Shown: positions 25,305 to 30,971 of the stretch, piece after piece
Layout of the letters: each line of letters begins with the position of its first letter
How positions within the stretch are numbered: position 1 is the first letter of the stretch
From: Candidatus Nomurabacteria bacterium
GTDB lineage: Bacteria; Patescibacteriota; Minisyncoccia; Phycocordibacterales; UBA9973
DNA: 39,580 bases
Assembly: GCA_020845875.1 (NCBI GenBank)
Contig: JADLEY010000014.1
Coordinates: 1 to 39,580, forward strand
Reading direction: 5' to 3'
Notes under the pieces: model-generated
Told to the model about the DNA's origin: nothing
The model's database searches: none
What the model saw: the letters and a program-made list of their open reading frames with translations, nothing else
Translations under genes and position numbers: made by a program

Positions 25305-25659
25305 AAGAAAAGAACTGCTCCAACAGAGCAGTTCGATTTTTGGTTAAAAATGTGAAAAGGAGGTCCTCTTTTGGAGGGCAATTGTAGCTGATGTCCTTTC
25401 GCTTTAGAGCTGCGGGACGATACCCGTACAACAAACGTGCAGTGCGTCGTACATGGAGATATTGTTCCCGATGTAGGCGGCAAGAGCGTACGGAGACTCT
25501 CTATCAGAAATTCATCTGTGTAGGAGACATAGCGCTGGTGCTCCGACGGTGGGCCGTACAAGTATGCCTGACGCTTGTGACGAGTACCGACAATGCTGAG
25601 GACAAGAAAAAGAACAACAACCGTTGATATGTTTTTTGTCATATCGAGAAGTGGGTTGG
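25305..25659 (-). ncRNA. Orphan transcription unit, candidate ncRNA or small secreted-peptide mRNA
   Basis: On the minus strand a promoter (TGC-TACAGT at 25666-25671 with a weak TTGCTT -35) is followed about 350 nt later by a terminator. The only long ORF (144 aa, 25208-25642) starts inside this unit but runs through the terminator and into the next promoter, and it shows no recognisable domain. Its first 20 residues are hydrophobic, so a short secreted peptide cannot be excluded. The region matches no RNA family I know; I looked for RNase P RNA signatures and found none. Confidence 0.4.
25312..25334 (-). terminator. Terminator of the orphan unit
   Basis: GAACTGCTC / GAGCAGTTC, loop of 5, followed on the minus strand by TTTTCTTTTTATG. 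Confidence 0.85.
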
Positions 25660-25665
25660 ACTATC

Positions 25666-25671
25666 ACTGTA
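25666..25671 (-). promoter_or_regulatory. Extended -10 box of the orphan unit
   Basis: TGC-TACAGT on the minus strand, just downstream of the rplL terminator. Confidence 0.5.
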
Positions 25672-25694
25672 GCACACAAACAAAGAAAAAGCAA

Positions 25695-25728
25695 ACCAGC
25701 CACAGATTCTAGCGAATCTGTGGCTGGT
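25695..25728 (-). terminator. Terminator of rplJ-rplL
   Basis: ACCAGCCACAGATTC / GAATCTGTGGCTGGT, 15-bp perfect stem, tetraloop, followed on the minus strand by TTTGCTTTTTCTTTG. Confidence 0.88.
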
Positions 25729-25745
25729 ATTACCAGAAAGTGATG

Positions 25746-26114
25746 CTATTTAAGTTCCACCTTTCCTCCTGCTTCTTCAATCCCTTTTTTGATTGTTTCA
25801 GCTTCTTCTTTCTTCATACCGTCCTTGATAGTAGCGGGTGCTCCATCAACAAGGTCTTTTGCTTCCTTGAGACCGAGCCCGAGTGCTTCCTTGATGACCT
25901 TCATCACCGCAATCTTCTGCTCTCCTGCGTCAGCAAGCACAACAGTGAAGGAATCTTTTTCCTCTACTCCTGCTGCAGCTCCTCCGGCTGCCGGTGCTGC
26001 AGCGACTGCTGCAGCAGAGACGCCAAATTTCTCTTCGATCGCCTTGACGAGATCGTTGAGTTCCATAACCGATGCTCCTTCGAGCTCGGTAAGAAATGAA
26101 TCAAACTTTGCCAT
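25746..26114 (-). CDS. rplL: 50S ribosomal protein L7/L12
   Basis: The 122-residue stalk protein recruits translational GTPases. It has the N-terminal dimerisation domain ([29 protein letters not shown]), an Ala/Gly hinge and the C-terminal factor-binding domain ([56 protein letters not shown]). Complete. It follows rplJ by 25 nt. Confidence 0.98.
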   Translation of the reverse strand: MAKFDSFLTELEGASVMELNDLVKAIEEKFGVSAAAVAAAPAAGGAAAGVEEKDSFTVVLADAGEQKIAVMKVIKEALGLGLKEAKDLVDGAPATIKDGMKKEEAETIKKGIEEAGGKVELK

Positions 26115-26139
26115 AATAATGTTATATGATTAGTAGTAA

Positions 26140-26628
26140 TTAGCCTTGCTTCTTCGCGACTTCTTTTACCGCAATCGCCAGACGCTGCATCGGACTCTTG
26201 AGCAAAAACGCGATCTGCGACAAAAGTGTCTCGCGCGACGGAATAGTCGCAATAGACATCATGTACGCCTGATCTTTATATGCTCCTTCCAAGATACCAC
26301 CGACAATCGAAACATTGTCCTTATGAGTCTTTTGGAAGTCAAACACTTCGCGCGCCGGAGCAATCGGATCGGTGCCATAAGCCACCGCGATTTCTCCTTC
26401 AAGCTCGGGAAGTGAGCCCTCGTATGAGCGTTCGGCAAGTGCCCGCTTGATGAGTGTTTTCTTACCCACCCTGTACCCCACACCAGCAGCACGGAGCTGT
26501 CGGCGAAGTGCCTGTGCATCTGCCACCGTGAGTTTGTCAAACTTCACGAAAACGAGAGAGGACGCTTCTGCGAGAATACCAGCGAACGAAGAAACGATTG
26601 CGCGCTTCTGTTCTTTGTTGATTGCCAT
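26140..26628 (-). CDS. rplJ: 50S ribosomal protein L10
   Basis: L10 anchors the L7/L12 stalk to 23S rRNA. The 162-residue product shows EQKRAIVSSFAGILAEASSLVFVKFDKLTVADAQALRRQLRAAGVGYRVGKKTLIKRAL, typical of L10, and a C-terminal helix for L12 binding. rplJ-rplL form an operon preceded by an L10-leader element, so autogenous control is expected. rplK-rplA are not directly upstream. Confidence 0.97.
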   Translation of the reverse strand: MAINKEQKRAIVSSFAGILAEASSLVFVKFDKLTVADAQALRRQLRAAGVGYRVGKKTLIKRALAERSYEGSLPELEGEIAVAYGTDPIAPAREVFDFQKTHKDNVSIVGGILEGAYKDQAYMMSIATIPSRETLLSQIAFLLKSPMQRLAIAVKEVAKKQG

Positions 26629-26646
26629 ACGTGTTGAATTGTTAAT

Positions 26647-26745
26647 TGCCAGACGAACAGTCTGGGTGCAGAAAAAGGAGATATGAAATCTCGGTAAGGT
26701 TCACAGAGGCACTGCCTCCCACTTACTGTCTGTGATCTACACGAT
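26647..26745 (-). promoter_or_regulatory. Ribosomal protein L10 leader with attenuator
   Basis: The rplJ leader contains GACAGTAAGTG...CCTTACCGAG, the conserved arms of the L10-binding leader known from Firmicutes and other bacteria, with an internal AGGCAGTGCCT hairpin. It is followed by GAGAT-TTCAT-ATCTC and CTTTTT (26672-26692), a terminator-like attenuator, and a further CCAGAC/GTCTGG hairpin (26649-26665). L10(L12) binding is expected to reduce rplJL expression. Confidence 0.75.
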
Positions 26746-26748
26746 GAA

Positions 26749-26777
26749 ACCATACCACAAGAGGTCCCCTAATACAA
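26749..26777 (-). promoter_or_regulatory. Promoter of rplJ-rplL
   Basis: TTGTAT (26772-26777), 17-bp spacer, TGG-TATGGT (26749-26754). The -35 lies directly against the preceding terminator hairpin. Confidence 0.6.
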
Positions 26778-26778
26778 G

Positions 26779-26812
26779 ACTAGCCGTAGATTCCGAGGAA
26801 TCTACGGCTAGT
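26779..26812 (-). terminator. Terminator hairpin of the cupredoxin-like gene
   Basis: ACTAGCCGTAGATTC / GAATCTACGGCTAGT, 15-bp perfect stem, tetraloop CGAG, 14 bp after the stop codon. Confidence 0.75.
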
Positions 26813-26826
26813 GCCTCACACACAGA

Positions 26827-27396
26827 CTATTTTACTACAATTTCTCCGACCTCTTCTCCATCACAGGTGATAGGATAAGTACCTGAATCCATAGTAATCC
26901 ATGGAAGCGTGTAGTGCAGCGAACTGACTGCATACTTCTTTGGACCGAGCTCGATAGTATGGCTCTTTGCTGTCTCGTTGTCGATAAGGATGGTTGTCCC
27001 CTTTGCGACTTCAAATTTTTCTGGCGTAGCGTCACAAGACTCACCACTGAAACGAATAGAGATATCTTTGTACTTCTCGAGTGCTGCTATACGGGAAAGT
27101 ACATCTGCCGAAGCTACAGCTGATGATGCTGGTGGTATTGTCAAACTACCGTCACTTGCTTTCTCTTCTGCAAGAGGACACGGTTCGCCGGTAGTCTCGC
27201 TAAATTGATTGCCCGGCTTGCACCCATCAGGAAGTGTTGTCTCTTCTTCAGTAGGAGTTGTTGCATTTTTCTTGAACACTCCAGGAAGAAGGAAAAGTCC
27301 TGCCAATACTACAACAATTACCACTGCGGAGATAATGCCTCCCTTCTTTGTTGCCTGTTCGTTTCCTTGTTTGTTGTTCTGATTATTTTGATCCAT
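26827..27396 (-). CDS. Membrane-anchored cupredoxin-like protein
   Basis: The 189-residue product has a short Asn/Gln/Lys-rich cytoplasmic N-terminus, one transmembrane helix (about residues 20-40) and an exported part. The C-terminal 65 residues look like a cupredoxin beta-sandwich: FEVAKGTTILIDNETAKSHTIELG ... SGTYPITCDGEEVGEIVV. The His of KSHTI and the Cys of TCDG match two copper ligands of plastocyanin-like domains, but the second His after the Cys is missing, so metal binding is doubtful. I start at ATG 27396, not 27423, because the -10 box TATACT (27406-27411) lies between them. Confidence 0.75.
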   Translation of the reverse strand: MDQNNQNNKQGNEQATKKGGIISAVVIVVVLAGLFLLPGVFKKNATTPTEEETTLPDGCKPGNQFSETTGEPCPLAEEKASDGSLTIPPASSAVASADVLSRIAALEKYKDISIRFSGESCDATPEKFEVAKGTTILIDNETAKSHTIELGPKKYAVSSLHYTLPWITMDSGTYPITCDGEEVGEIVVK

Positions 27397-27405
27397 ATGT
27401 TTCGT

Positions 27406-27411
27406 AGTATA
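27406..27411 (-). promoter_or_regulatory. Extended -10 box of the cupredoxin-like gene
   Basis: TGG-TATACT, 9 nt, then ATG 27396. Confidence 0.55.
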
Positions 27412-27424
27412 CCACTCCATCAAC

Positions 27425-27452
27425 TTTACAACTCAAAAAAATATCTTATAGT
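27425..27452 (+). promoter_or_regulatory. Plus-strand promoter of an orphan unit
   Basis: TTTACA (27425-27430), 16-bp spacer, TATAGT (27447-27452): five of six matches in each box. It points into a region with no annotated plus-strand gene. Confidence 0.5.
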
Positions 27453-27458
27453 AAAATC

Positions 27459-27666
27459 ATAATTTCTTGCCAAATGATGACGCTTTTCTGGGCAATTGCG
27501 CAGCGTCTGACACACTACTATTGCACGATTCGGCCAAGCCTCCAGCGAGATAAAAGTATATCGTCCGCCGTCCTCACTGGCGACAAAAGCTGCGGTGAAC
27601 GTTCTCCTGTGTACTCTACCTTTCTCGAAACACCAAAAAACCACCCTTTGGGGTGGTTTTTTGGTG
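27459..27666 (+). ncRNA. Orphan plus-strand unit, candidate small RNA
   Basis: About 200 nt lie between the promoter at 27425-27452 and the strong terminator at 27631-27666. The plus-strand ORF (70 aa, 27474-27686) runs through the terminator and shows no domain; the minus-strand ORF (72 aa) starts inside the terminator. GACGC...GCGTC and other short inverted repeats are present. I do not recognise the RNA. It could also be decayed coding sequence on the minus strand. Confidence 0.35.
27631..27666. terminator. Bidirectional terminator after the S-layer-like gene
   Basis: CACCAAAAAACCACCC / GGGTGGTTTTTTGGTG, 16-bp perfect stem with loop TTTG. Confidence 0.88.
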
Positions 27667-27718
27667 TGTGTCCAAAATATTTTTAGACAGCACTTAACTA
27701 ATATCTTTTTTAGAAATA

Positions 27719-29704
27719 TTAGTTAATAACTTTGAACGGTGTTGCTGCATCAGAACCAAGACCAACAGTGTAGGAATTGATTGTTGCAGTGGATCCATCC
27801 ATAGCAGTAGCTGATGTAACTTCATCAACTGTCCATTCAATATCATTCAAGAGAGCTCGAACTTGTTTACTATCAGTCTGATTGGTACCAGATACGGTGA
27901 TAGTAAAGCGTGCCGTCTTTCCTTTAAGGATCTTGAAGAAGTTTTCTCCATTATAAGCGGTACCGTAAGCGGAGTTGTCTCCAGCTACGTTGTCAGTGAT
28001 ATTGGAGCAGTTGCTTGTACATACAATCGTACCTCCCTGTGAAGTAAGTGCTGCTCCAGCTGAATACTCTATTGAGTAGAGCGTGTCTACATCACCAGCG
28101 GTACTTGAAGATACAATATCTGCTACATCTTTGTTGATGTACACATCTTTCTTTCCGAAAGCAGTAACATCAACAACCCAAGTAAACTGAGCAATGTCAT
28201 TATTGGCGCTATCTACAGTGGTAATCTCTGTAGTTGGGCTTCCAACAATCGCTACACCAATACCATCGGTATAAAGTGTGTGAACCTTACCAGCAAATGA
28301 ACCGGTTTCGGTGAAGTCACCTTCATCATTACCAAATTCATCTTCGTACTTGGTGAGATCAACAGCAGTAACCTGGATAGTATCACCATTCTGGTAGCGA
28401 ACTTGATTGTTTGTGTCATCAAGATCAACCTTTACAGTGACCTCAACGGTATCGTCTGCATCAATATCGAGATTGATGTTATCAAACGTAACAGTTGCAC
28501 CAGTAACAGTTTCGGAGCCGATCAATGTTGAGCCTTCGTAAAGATAAGCCTTACGAGCAACATCAGTGATAGTGTCTGAAGTAGCAAGAGTAACGGTCAT
28601 TTCTTTAACGGTTACATCAACACCTTCATCTTCTTCAATCTCAAAGACACCGATAGTTACACCATTGGTGTCTGAAGAATCACTTACTTCGATCACTGAA
28701 GCATCAGGATCGTTGCTTGAAGATGAAATCGTCAAACTTGCCTCTTCTGGTGTGTCGATAGTAAAGTCATCCTCAAGATCTTCACCATCGGTAAAGATAA
28801 ATCCGGTACCATCAGTAAATCGGAATGAGTCCGTCTCTATACCGTACTGCCATGTTGCACCTTGATCTGCAGAATCAATAGTTGACGCTGCGTCAAAACG
28901 CACAGAAACATTGGTGGTTTCGTCTGATTCAAGAATTGCATTCAATCCAGAGAATCGGAGACGATACTCCTGAGATGTTGTTGTAAGAGTGCCGGCGCTG
29001 TACTCAGACCATGCGCTGCTTGAGCTAACATCCATAGATGCCACTTCTTTGCCCCCTACAAATACCGATGCTGAATCGAAGTATTTCCAAGGTTTTGATG
29101 AGTGGGCTCCTCCGTTAAGTTCTCCCATATAGAGATCGAAACGATCGAGACTAAGGTCCCCATCATTTTCAAGTTCAACATCAACAGAAACAAGTTCTAC
29201 ATCTTTCTGACCTTCACTAATGTCGCTCTTGTCAGCAGAAGCAATTGAAAAGTCCTTTACAGAACCTTCACCAGAAAGTGTGCCAGAAGAGCTACTTGAT
29301 CCTGTGCTGCAAGAAACACCAGTCAATGGAGAATATCCAGAGGTAGAGGTGCATCCAGCAGGAAGGTTAGAAGAACCAGTCGAAGAACCAGTTACTGTAG
29401 CAAGCTTTGCACCAGTCATAGCGCCAACGATACCGTCAGCTGTAAGACCGTTTGAAGCCTGGAAGCACTGTACTGCTACTTTGGTCTTTGGACCAAAGGT
29501 AGAAGTTTCGAGTCCAGGAGCGCCTGCTCCAACAGTAGCCACTTTACATGAAGTCATGTTAAGAGTCTGCTGGAGAGACATAACCTGAGCACCAGTCGAA
29601 CCCTGTTTGAGGGTGGTGGTGTGGTAGTAAGCAGCACTAGCAGAGATTGCAACAGCAAATACTCCGATGAATGCGCTTACAAATATTTTCTTTGTAATAG
29701 ACAT
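27719..29704 (-). CDS. S-layer-like surface protein with N-terminal peptidoglycan-binding domain
   Basis: The 661-residue product has a signal peptide (cleavage near AISASA). It continues with a PG_binding_1-type domain (about residues 32-105: LKQGSTGAQVMSLQQTLN ... FGPKTKVAVQCFQASNGLTADGIVGAMTGAKL) and a Ser/Gly-rich linker. The rest is about 500 residues of acidic, Ser/Thr-rich beta domains, including YLYEGSTLIGSETVTGATV...VEVTVKVDL, related to a segment of the lipoprotein at 321-1886. A cell-wall-binding N-terminus plus a repetitive acidic beta body, a strong promoter and a long structured leader suggest a major, highly expressed envelope protein, possibly the S-layer. That role is inferred. 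Confidence 0.82.
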   Translation of the reverse strand: MSITKKIFVSAFIGVFAVAISASAAYYHTTTLKQGSTGAQVMSLQQTLNMTSCKVATVGAGAPGLETSTFGPKTKVAVQCFQASNGLTADGIVGAMTGAKLATVTGSSTGSSNLPAGCTSTSGYSPLTGVSCSTGSSSSSGTLSGEGSVKDFSIASADKSDISEGQKDVELVSVDVELENDGDLSLDRFDLYMGELNGGAHSSKPWKYFDSASVFVGGKEVASMDVSSSSAWSEYSAGTLTTTSQEYRLRFSGLNAILESDETTNVSVRFDAASTIDSADQGATWQYGIETDSFRFTDGTGFIFTDGEDLEDDFTIDTPEEASLTISSSSNDPDASVIEVSDSSDTNGVTIGVFEIEEDEGVDVTVKEMTVTLATSDTITDVARKAYLYEGSTLIGSETVTGATVTFDNINLDIDADDTVEVTVKVDLDDTNNQVRYQNGDTIQVTAVDLTKYEDEFGNDEGDFTETGSFAGKVHTLYTDGIGVAIVGSPTTEITTVDSANNDIAQFTWVVDVTAFGKKDVYINKDVADIVSSSTAGDVDTLYSIEYSAGAALTSQGGTIVCTSNCSNITDNVAGDNSAYGTAYNGENFFKILKGKTARFTITVSGTNQTDSKQVRALLNDIEWTVDEVTSATAMDGSTATINSYTVGLGSDAATPFKVIN

Positions 29705-29721
29705 AAATATTTATCGTTATT

Positions 29722-29782
29722 AATCCACCTATGAACATAAAGTGCGGCAGTTCGACAAAACATGCCTTTGATAGGTGGGATT
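29722..29782 (-). promoter_or_regulatory. Structured 5' leader of the S-layer-like gene
   Basis: CCACCTAT (29725-29732) pairs with ATAGGTGG (29771-29778), extended by AAT/ATT with one bulged G, and encloses an inner GGCA/TGCC stem. It lies 18 nt before the ATG. A stabilising or regulatory 5' hairpin is plausible for a highly expressed mRNA. Confidence 0.55.
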
Positions 29783-29843
29783 GTCTGCAGCGGGAGCCTT
29801 TATCTCCCCCACCGCAAACGAATAAACAGAATCTCATATATAC

Positions 29844-29871
29844 ATAATATATATGACATCTGCCGTGTCGA
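29844..29871 (-). promoter_or_regulatory. Promoter of the S-layer-like gene
   Basis: TCGACA (29866-29871), 16-bp spacer, TATTAT (29844-29849), each five of six to consensus. The leader is about 130 nt. Confidence 0.6.
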
Positions 29872-29885
29872 CAGGGCCGATATCG

Positions 29886-30023
29886 CCCAGCCATAGATTG
29901 TTCTATCGCTGGGAATATGACCGTCGAAAACTAGTAATTTACGGAAGAATCGTACACTATTTCGTTTTCAACGATCACGATTGCGTGGCTTGCGCCACAC
30001 CGTCTATTGCACAACGCAAAGAC
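29886..30023 (-). ncRNA. Candidate structured RNA with four consecutive hairpins
   Basis: On the minus strand an extended -10 (TGC-TATTAT, 30030-30035) places +1 at about 30023, exactly where the first hairpin begins. Hairpins: GTCT/AGAC plus TTGC/GCAA with a one-base bulge (30002-30023); GTGGC-GCAA-GCCAC with a GNRA loop (29985-29998); AATCGT/ACGATT with inner TCGTT/AACGA (29948-29982); CCCAGC/GCTGGG with inner ATAGA/TCTAT (29886-29913). There is no ORF. It could be a free RNA or part of a long leader for the S-layer-like gene. No known family recognised. Confidence 0.45.
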
Positions 30024-30029
30024 TTCACC

Positions 30030-30035
30030 ATAATA
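30030..30035 (-). promoter_or_regulatory. Extended -10 box of the structured RNA
   Basis: TGC-TATTAT on the minus strand; 6 nt separate it from the first hairpin. No good -35. Confidence 0.45.
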
Positions 30036-30159
30036 GCACATATCCCTTACAGGGACTAGTACTCTTATGATTGGGAACAGTATATCGTACCCAATCTCTG
30101 GAGTGCAAAAACGGTGTGGAAATCCACGTATTTATGGAGACGCCTCAGTATGAGAGGTA
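30036..30159. other. Intergenic segment with three further small hairpins
   Basis: TCCCT/AGGGA (30043-30055), GATTGGG/CCCAATC (30069-30096) and GTGGA/TCCAC (30116-30127), plus CCTC/GAGG near the stop of the HTH gene. No ORF. One of these may end the HTH mRNA, but none has a T-tract. Confidence 0.45.
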
Positions 30160-30792
30160 TTACAGTTGAATAGGCAAGTAGAGACTCCAGCGCTTGTTGC
30201 CATGTTTCCTAATTTTACCAGAAGAAACAAGTGTCCCAAGCTCACGTTGGATAGTCTTTTCGCTCACATCAGGAAAAAGGGTCGAAATGTCCTTTATGTT
30301 TGCCGACTTACGATCATTGATATAAGAGACAATCTTTTCCTGTCGTCTTTCTTTATCTCCGTTTGACGTCTTTTTTCTCTTTGGTTCTGATTGTGCTGTT
30401 TTAAGGATTTGTTTTGACATAAAGGACATATCGTTTATGTCTTTTTTCTGTTGTTCGTGTCCTTTTGTTTCAAAGGTCATTGGAGGAAAGAGTGCTATCA
30501 ATTCTGCATTACTGTTATCGTACCCCGAAAAATAGCGAAGTTCGGATTCAATAATAGAAACATTTTTCTCACTGACCAACCCAGAGAGGCCTGCTGCACC
30601 GATAAGCGTCAAAATACGATTAACCACTTCGCGAACAAATAACTCATCGCTCTCTATCAGTTGCACTGCAAGGTCTCGAAGCTCAATACGAAGAGGGTCA
30701 CTCTCTGGTAAATGGCGTGTAATCAAAAAGAGGGCCGCAATCATTTTTTGTCCTTTTGAGAGAAACCCTGCTTTCCCTTGAAATCTCAACAT
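30160..30792 (-). CDS. HTH (DeoR-like) transcriptional regulator
   Basis: The 210-residue product has a helical N-terminal half, a charged Lys/Glu-rich linker (EPKRKKTSNGDKERRQEK) and a C-terminal winged HTH of DeoR type (ERRQEKIVSYINDRKSANIKDISTLFPDVSEKTIQRELGTLVSSGKIRKHG). The order (effector part first, HTH last) is opposite to classical DeoR. The upstream region carries repeated GTCCGTTA and GACATAAAGGAC motifs, which suggests autoregulation. Confidence 0.78.
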   Translation of the reverse strand: MLRFQGKAGFLSKGQKMIAALFLITRHLPESDPLRIELRDLAVQLIESDELFVREVVNRILTLIGAAGLSGLVSEKNVSIIESELRYFSGYDNSNAELIALFPPMTFETKGHEQQKKDINDMSFMSKQILKTAQSEPKRKKTSNGDKERRQEKIVSYINDRKSANIKDISTLFPDVSEKTIQRELGTLVSSGKIRKHGNKRWSLYLPIQL

Positions 30793-30801
30793 ATACAGTA
30801 A

Positions 30802-30867
30802 GTCCTTTATGTCTTATAGAAACTGTCCTTTTATAACGGACGGTGTTGAAAGTTTAACGGACAAAAA
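30802..30867 (-). promoter_or_regulatory. Putative operator cluster of the HTH regulator
   Basis: Minus strand: GTCCGTTA occurs twice about 22 bp apart (two helical turns). The second copy forms GTCC-N9-GGAC around a TATAAA-like box, followed by GACATAAAGGAC. The 12-mer GACATAAAGGAC recurs inverted inside the gene at 30416-30427. Confidence 0.45.
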
Positions 30868-30922
30868 GTTATTTGTACAGCGTAACACTGTGTTCAAATA
30901 ATCCTTATAAATACATAGTTTT

Positions 30923-30967
30923 TTATTAGCAACGCTGATATACTCTTGCAATACAACGCGCTAATAA
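30923..30967 (+). promoter_or_regulatory. ftsK promoter flanked by an inverted repeat
   Basis: TGA-TATACT (30939-30944) is an extended -10. TTATTAGC (30923-30930) and GCTAATAA (30960-30967) form 8-bp inverted arms around it, a possible operator. Confidence 0.45.
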
Positions 30968-30971
30968 GAAC

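Noticed and set aside
25208-25642. 144-aa minus-strand ORF
   Set aside because: It runs through a good terminator and into the next promoter and shows no domain beyond a hydrophobic start, so I treated the region as an orphan unit.
29886-30127. RNase P RNA or SRP RNA
   Set aside because: The conserved RNase P GAGGAAAGTCC and SRP GGAAG-type cores are missing on both strands.
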